From positions 62,001 to 126,000 of the forward strand of contig ASZN01000001.1 of NCBI GenBank assembly GCA_000406005.1: 64,000 nt of DNA, in the 5' to 3' direction. The position numbers and the translations under genes are program-made. Shown here one piece after another: positions 61,515 to 64,000 of this stretch. This DNA comes from Candidatus Poribacteria bacterium WGA-3G (GTDB taxonomy: Bacteria > Poribacteria > WGA-4E > WGA-3G). Position 1 is the stretch's first letter. Each line of letters begins with the position of its first letter. The notes beneath the pieces were generated by a model that made no database searches, was not told where the DNA came from, and worked only from the letters and a program-made list of their open reading frames with translations.

Positions 61515-62918
61515 ATGGAACAAAAACCAAATGTCATCTTTATTCTAACAGACGATCAGGGACCGTGGGCTGCAGGTTGTTGCGGCAACGATGAGGTACG
61601 GACACCGTCCCTCGACCAGTTGGCTTCAGAGGGCACCCGTTTCCCGAATTTCTTCTGCACAAGTCCTGTCTGCTCGCCAGCACGGGCAAGTCTTATGACG
61701 GGGCGTATCCCGTCAGCACACGGTGTACATGACTGGATCCGCGATGGAAACATGCCGCCCGACCCCGCTCGATACCTCGAAGGTTTGACGTGTTATACGG
61801 ATGTCTTAGCCGACAATAACTATACCGTCGGATTGAGTGGTAAATGGCACCTCGGCGATAGCTTGACACCGCAACACGGGTTCAGTCATTGGTTCGCGCT
61901 GCTTACCGGAGGAAGTAAGTATAACGATGCGGATATGATCCGAGACGGTCAGGTAGAGATGCAACCCGGCTACCTCACGGATGTTATCACGGATGATGCG
62001 TTGAACTTCATCTCATCGAACAAAGAGGGACCGTTCTATCTCAGCGTTAACTACAACGCACCACACACGCCATTTACAGGACACCCGCAGGATATTGTTG
62101 ACTCCTATGACGATTGTCCGTTCAAGACATGTCCACAAGAGGCATTGCACCCGTGGGCTGTTCAGGGCGCAGCGGCGCACATGGGCAACCGTGAATCGTT
62201 GAAAGGCTACTTCGCAGCGATAACAGCACTCGATTTAAATGTCGGGCGAATTCTGGATCGGCTTTCGGCGTTAGGCATCCGTGAAAATACGATCGTGGTT
62301 TTCAGTAGCGATAACGGCTATTCGTGTGGGCATCACGGATTTTGGCATAAAGGTAACGGCACATTCCCGTTGAATATGTACGAAAACTCCGTCAAAGTCC
62401 CGTTCATCGTCAGTCATCCGGGCAGCATCCCAGAAGGACGCGTCAGCGAGGCGATGGTGAGCCAATACGACTTCATGCCGACACTGCTCGATTATCTCGG
62501 TTTACCAGACCCGAACGACGATATGTCGCCGGGTAAGAGTTTCGTTCCGGCACTTTCTGGTGAAACGAACGATGCGAAAGATGAGATCGTTATTTACGAT
62601 GAATACGGTCCCGTCCGTATGATTCGGACGCAGGAGTGGAAATATGTGCATAGGTATCCTTACGGTCCGCACGAGTTGTATGATCTTGTGAACGACCCGG
62701 GCGAACGGAAGAATCTGATAGATGACAAGTCTCAGAATGCTCGCGTTGGTGATATGCGTCAACAGATGGGCGCGTGGTTTGAACGCTATGTAGTGCCAGA
62801 GTTAGATGGTGCAAGATGCTCGGTCACCGGTGGCGGACAAGCGGCAAAAATCGGAGAAGGAAATTACGGTGAAAATTCCTTCCATCCAAGATACGCGCCG
62901 CCTCGACGAAATGTGTAG
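61515..62918 (+). CDS. Cys-type sulfatase without visible export signal
   Basis: A 467-residue sulfatase. NVIFILTDDQG has the metal-binding Asp pair, CSPARASLMTG (Cys53) is the sulfatase signature whose Cys is turned to formylglycine, GLSGKWHLG and FSSDNGY the later metal and substrate blocks. The protein starts directly at the catalytic fold, after GAGG and a proper ATG at 61515, so no signal peptide is present and it should be cytoplasmic. The family removes sulfate from sugars and steroids; sulfated sponge or algal glycans are the likely substrates. A near copy follows at 63003. Confidence 0.9.
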   Translation: MEQKPNVIFILTDDQGPWAAGCCGNDEVRTPSLDQLASEGTRFPNFFCTSPVCSPARASLMTGRIPSAHGVHDWIRDGNMPPDPARYLEGLTCYTDVLADNNYTVGLSGKWHLGDSLTPQHGFSHWFALLTGGSKYNDADMIRDGQVEMQPGYLTDVITDDALNFISSNKEGPFYLSVNYNAPHTPFTGHPQDIVDSYDDCPFKTCPQEALHPWAVQGAAAHMGNRESLKGYFAAITALDLNVGRILDRLSALGIRENTIVVFSSDNGYSCGHHGFWHKGNGTFPLNMYENSVKVPFIVSHPGSIPEGRVSEAMVSQYDFMPTLLDYLGLPDPNDDMSPGKSFVPALSGETNDAKDEIVIYDEYGPVRMIRTQEWKYVHRYPYGPHELYDLVNDPGERKNLIDDKSQNARVGDMRQQMGAWFERYVVPELDGARCSVTGGGQAAKIGEGNYGENSFHPRYAPPRRNV

Positions 62919-63002
62919 ACAACATATCTTCATCTGAATCAGATATGCTGAATGCTATACACGCATTCAGCGTCGATTTAGCAACATCAAATGGAGCAAT
63001 GC

Positions 63003-64000
63003 ATGTCAGATCAGGCGAAAAACCAGAGTCCGAATATTTCACGCCGGCGTTTTTTGAAGAACGTAGGCACTGGTACTGTTGCTGCAGCAGTTACGCCAAC
63101 GGTCTTTATCGGTGCAGAAAAAACAGGAGGAAATCAGATGCAAAACCGACCGAATGTCATTTTTATTCTCACGGATGACCAAGGTCCCTGGGCTGCTGGT
63201 TGTTGCGGTAATGATGAAGTCCGTACACCTTTTATCGACCAACTTGCTTCAGACGGGACACGTTTTCCCAATTTTTTCTGCACGACTCCCGTATGTTCAC
63301 CTGCACGTGCAAGTCTGATGACCGGACGCATCCCTTCTGCACACGGCGTACACGATTTTTGCCGGGACGGCAGCATGCCACCCAATGCTGAACGGTATCT
63401 TGAAGGTTTGACCTGCTATACTGATGTCCTCGCTGACAATGGCTACACTGTCGGGTTAAGTGGTAAATGGCATCTCGGCGATAGTTTGACACCACAACAC
63501 GGGTTTAGTCACTGGTTCGCTATGCCTTTAGGTGGAAGCAAATACAACAACGCTAACATGATTAGAGATGGACAAGTAGAGATGCAACCCGGCTACCTTA
63601 CAGACGTAATTACCGATGACGCGTTGGATTTCATTTCCGAAAATAGTGAAAGTTCATTCTACCTCAGTGTCAACTATAATGCACCGCATACGCCGTTTAA
63701 CGGACATCCAAAAGACATCGTTGCTTCCTACGACGATTGTCCGTTCAAGACATGTCCGCAGGAGGCATTACATCCGTGGGCGGGCCGAGGAACACTCCCT
63801 CACATGGGCAATCGCGAGTCGTTGAAAGGTTATTTCGCTGCCATAACAGCACTTGATTTAAACGTTGGACGCATTTTAGAACGACTGGCTGAGTTAGGTA
63901 TTCGAGAGAACACACTTGTTGTCTTTAGTAGTGATAATGGATACTCGTGTGGACATCACGGATTTTGGCACAAAGGCAACGGCACATTCCCACTGAATAT
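63003..64000 (+). CDS. Cys-type sulfatase with Tat signal, cut by the window end
   Basis: The frame from the ATG at 63003 begins SDQAKNQSPNISRRRFLKNVG, then a hydrophobic stretch (TGTVAAAVTPTVFIGA), a typical twin-arginine signal. An internal ATG at 63138 with AGGAGG in front (63125-63130) could also give a form without signal. From there the sequence is very close to the sulfatase before it: NVIFILTDDQG, CSPARASLMTG, GLSGKWHLG, FSSDNGY. The gene runs off the right edge, so the C-terminus is not seen. A folded, already cofactor-modified sulfatase would be exported by Tat, which suits the formylglycine step. Confidence 0.88.
   Translation, partial: MSDQAKNQSPNISRRRFLKNVGTGTVAAAVTPTVFIGAEKTGGNQMQNRPNVIFILTDDQGPWAAGCCGNDEVRTPFIDQLASDGTRFPNFFCTTPVCSPARASLMTGRIPSAHGVHDFCRDGSMPPNAERYLEGLTCYTDVLADNGYTVGLSGKWHLGDSLTPQHGFSHWFAMPLGGSKYNNANMIRDGQVEMQPGYLTDVITDDALDFISENSESSFYLSVNYNAPHTPFNGHPKDIVASYDDCPFKTCPQEALHPWAGRGTLPHMGNRESLKGYFAAITALDLNVGRILERLAELGIRENTLVVFSSDNGYSCGHHGFWHKGNGTFPLN

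Overview
The window looks like a chromosomal segment of an uncultivated sponge- or seawater-associated bacterium, most likely Candidatus Poribacteria or a close relative. This is inferred without any database search. It rests on the mix of phytanoyl-CoA dioxygenase-like enzymes, paired Cys-type sulfatases, ECF sigma factors fused to beta-propellers, exported Kelch/TolB/LamG proteins, many short palindromic intergenic repeats, and a mixture of defence and sugar/amine chemistry genes. No rRNA, tRNA or CRISPR array was seen.

Layout. 1-10.2 kb: the end of an ABC-2 permease, then two paralogous sigma-factor/transmembrane/beta-propeller fusion genes that flank three exported proteins (TolB-like propeller, LamG-like, Kelch). 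These three unrelated folds share a short C-terminal tail (T-W-G-x-[LV]-K). 10.2-15.1 kb: repeat-rich ground with two gene stubs (enolase-superfamily and nitrilase N-termini), a DUF547 protein, a Gfo/Idh/MocA oxidoreductase and a secreted cyclase-fold protein behind a sigma-54-like promoter. 15.1-22.8 kb: four MacB/FtsX-type permeases in tandem (three are close duplicates) and an HlyD/MacA-type adaptor, with no ATPase beside them. 22.8-31.1 kb: metabolic and envelope genes (metallo-beta-lactamase-fold hydrolase, GNAT, DegT aminotransferase, TPR protein, secreted propeller-like protein, PorV-like barrel fused to Ig and SPOR domains).

31.4-43.9 kb is a defence island on mostly the minus strand. 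It holds a single-chain nuclease-methylase-specificity protein, an IS605-type TnpB with a decayed TnpA, a CoiA-like nuclease, a zincin-like protein, an AbiTii-domain protein, a small nuclease-like gene split by a 123-bp MITE, an XRE-ImmA regulator and a second nuclease-methylase protein. 43.9-51 kb: amidohydrolase, membrane zinc peptidase, VOC protein, PhyH/SCP2 pair, Ogt, a trans-sulfuration enzyme and a TPR protein. 51-57 kb: a complete general amino-acid ABC transporter (aapJQMP) behind a clear sigma-70 promoter, trailed by a BrnT/BrnA toxin-antitoxin pair and an SDR.

57-64 kb: a predicted nuclease, the deletion scar of a type III restriction-modification system (start of mod joined to end of res), a PhyH protein, an AAA ATPase/DUF4276 TOPRIM pair that resembles two-gene defence modules, and two near-identical sulfatases, of which only the second (cut by the window end) carries a Tat signal.

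The strongest candidates for something little described are the sigma-TM-propeller proteins with their conserved juxtamembrane linker and neighbouring tail-tagged exported proteins, the CoiA/zincin/AbiTii cassette, and the three-way-junction MITE family, one copy of which sits in a gene that can be restored exactly in frame.
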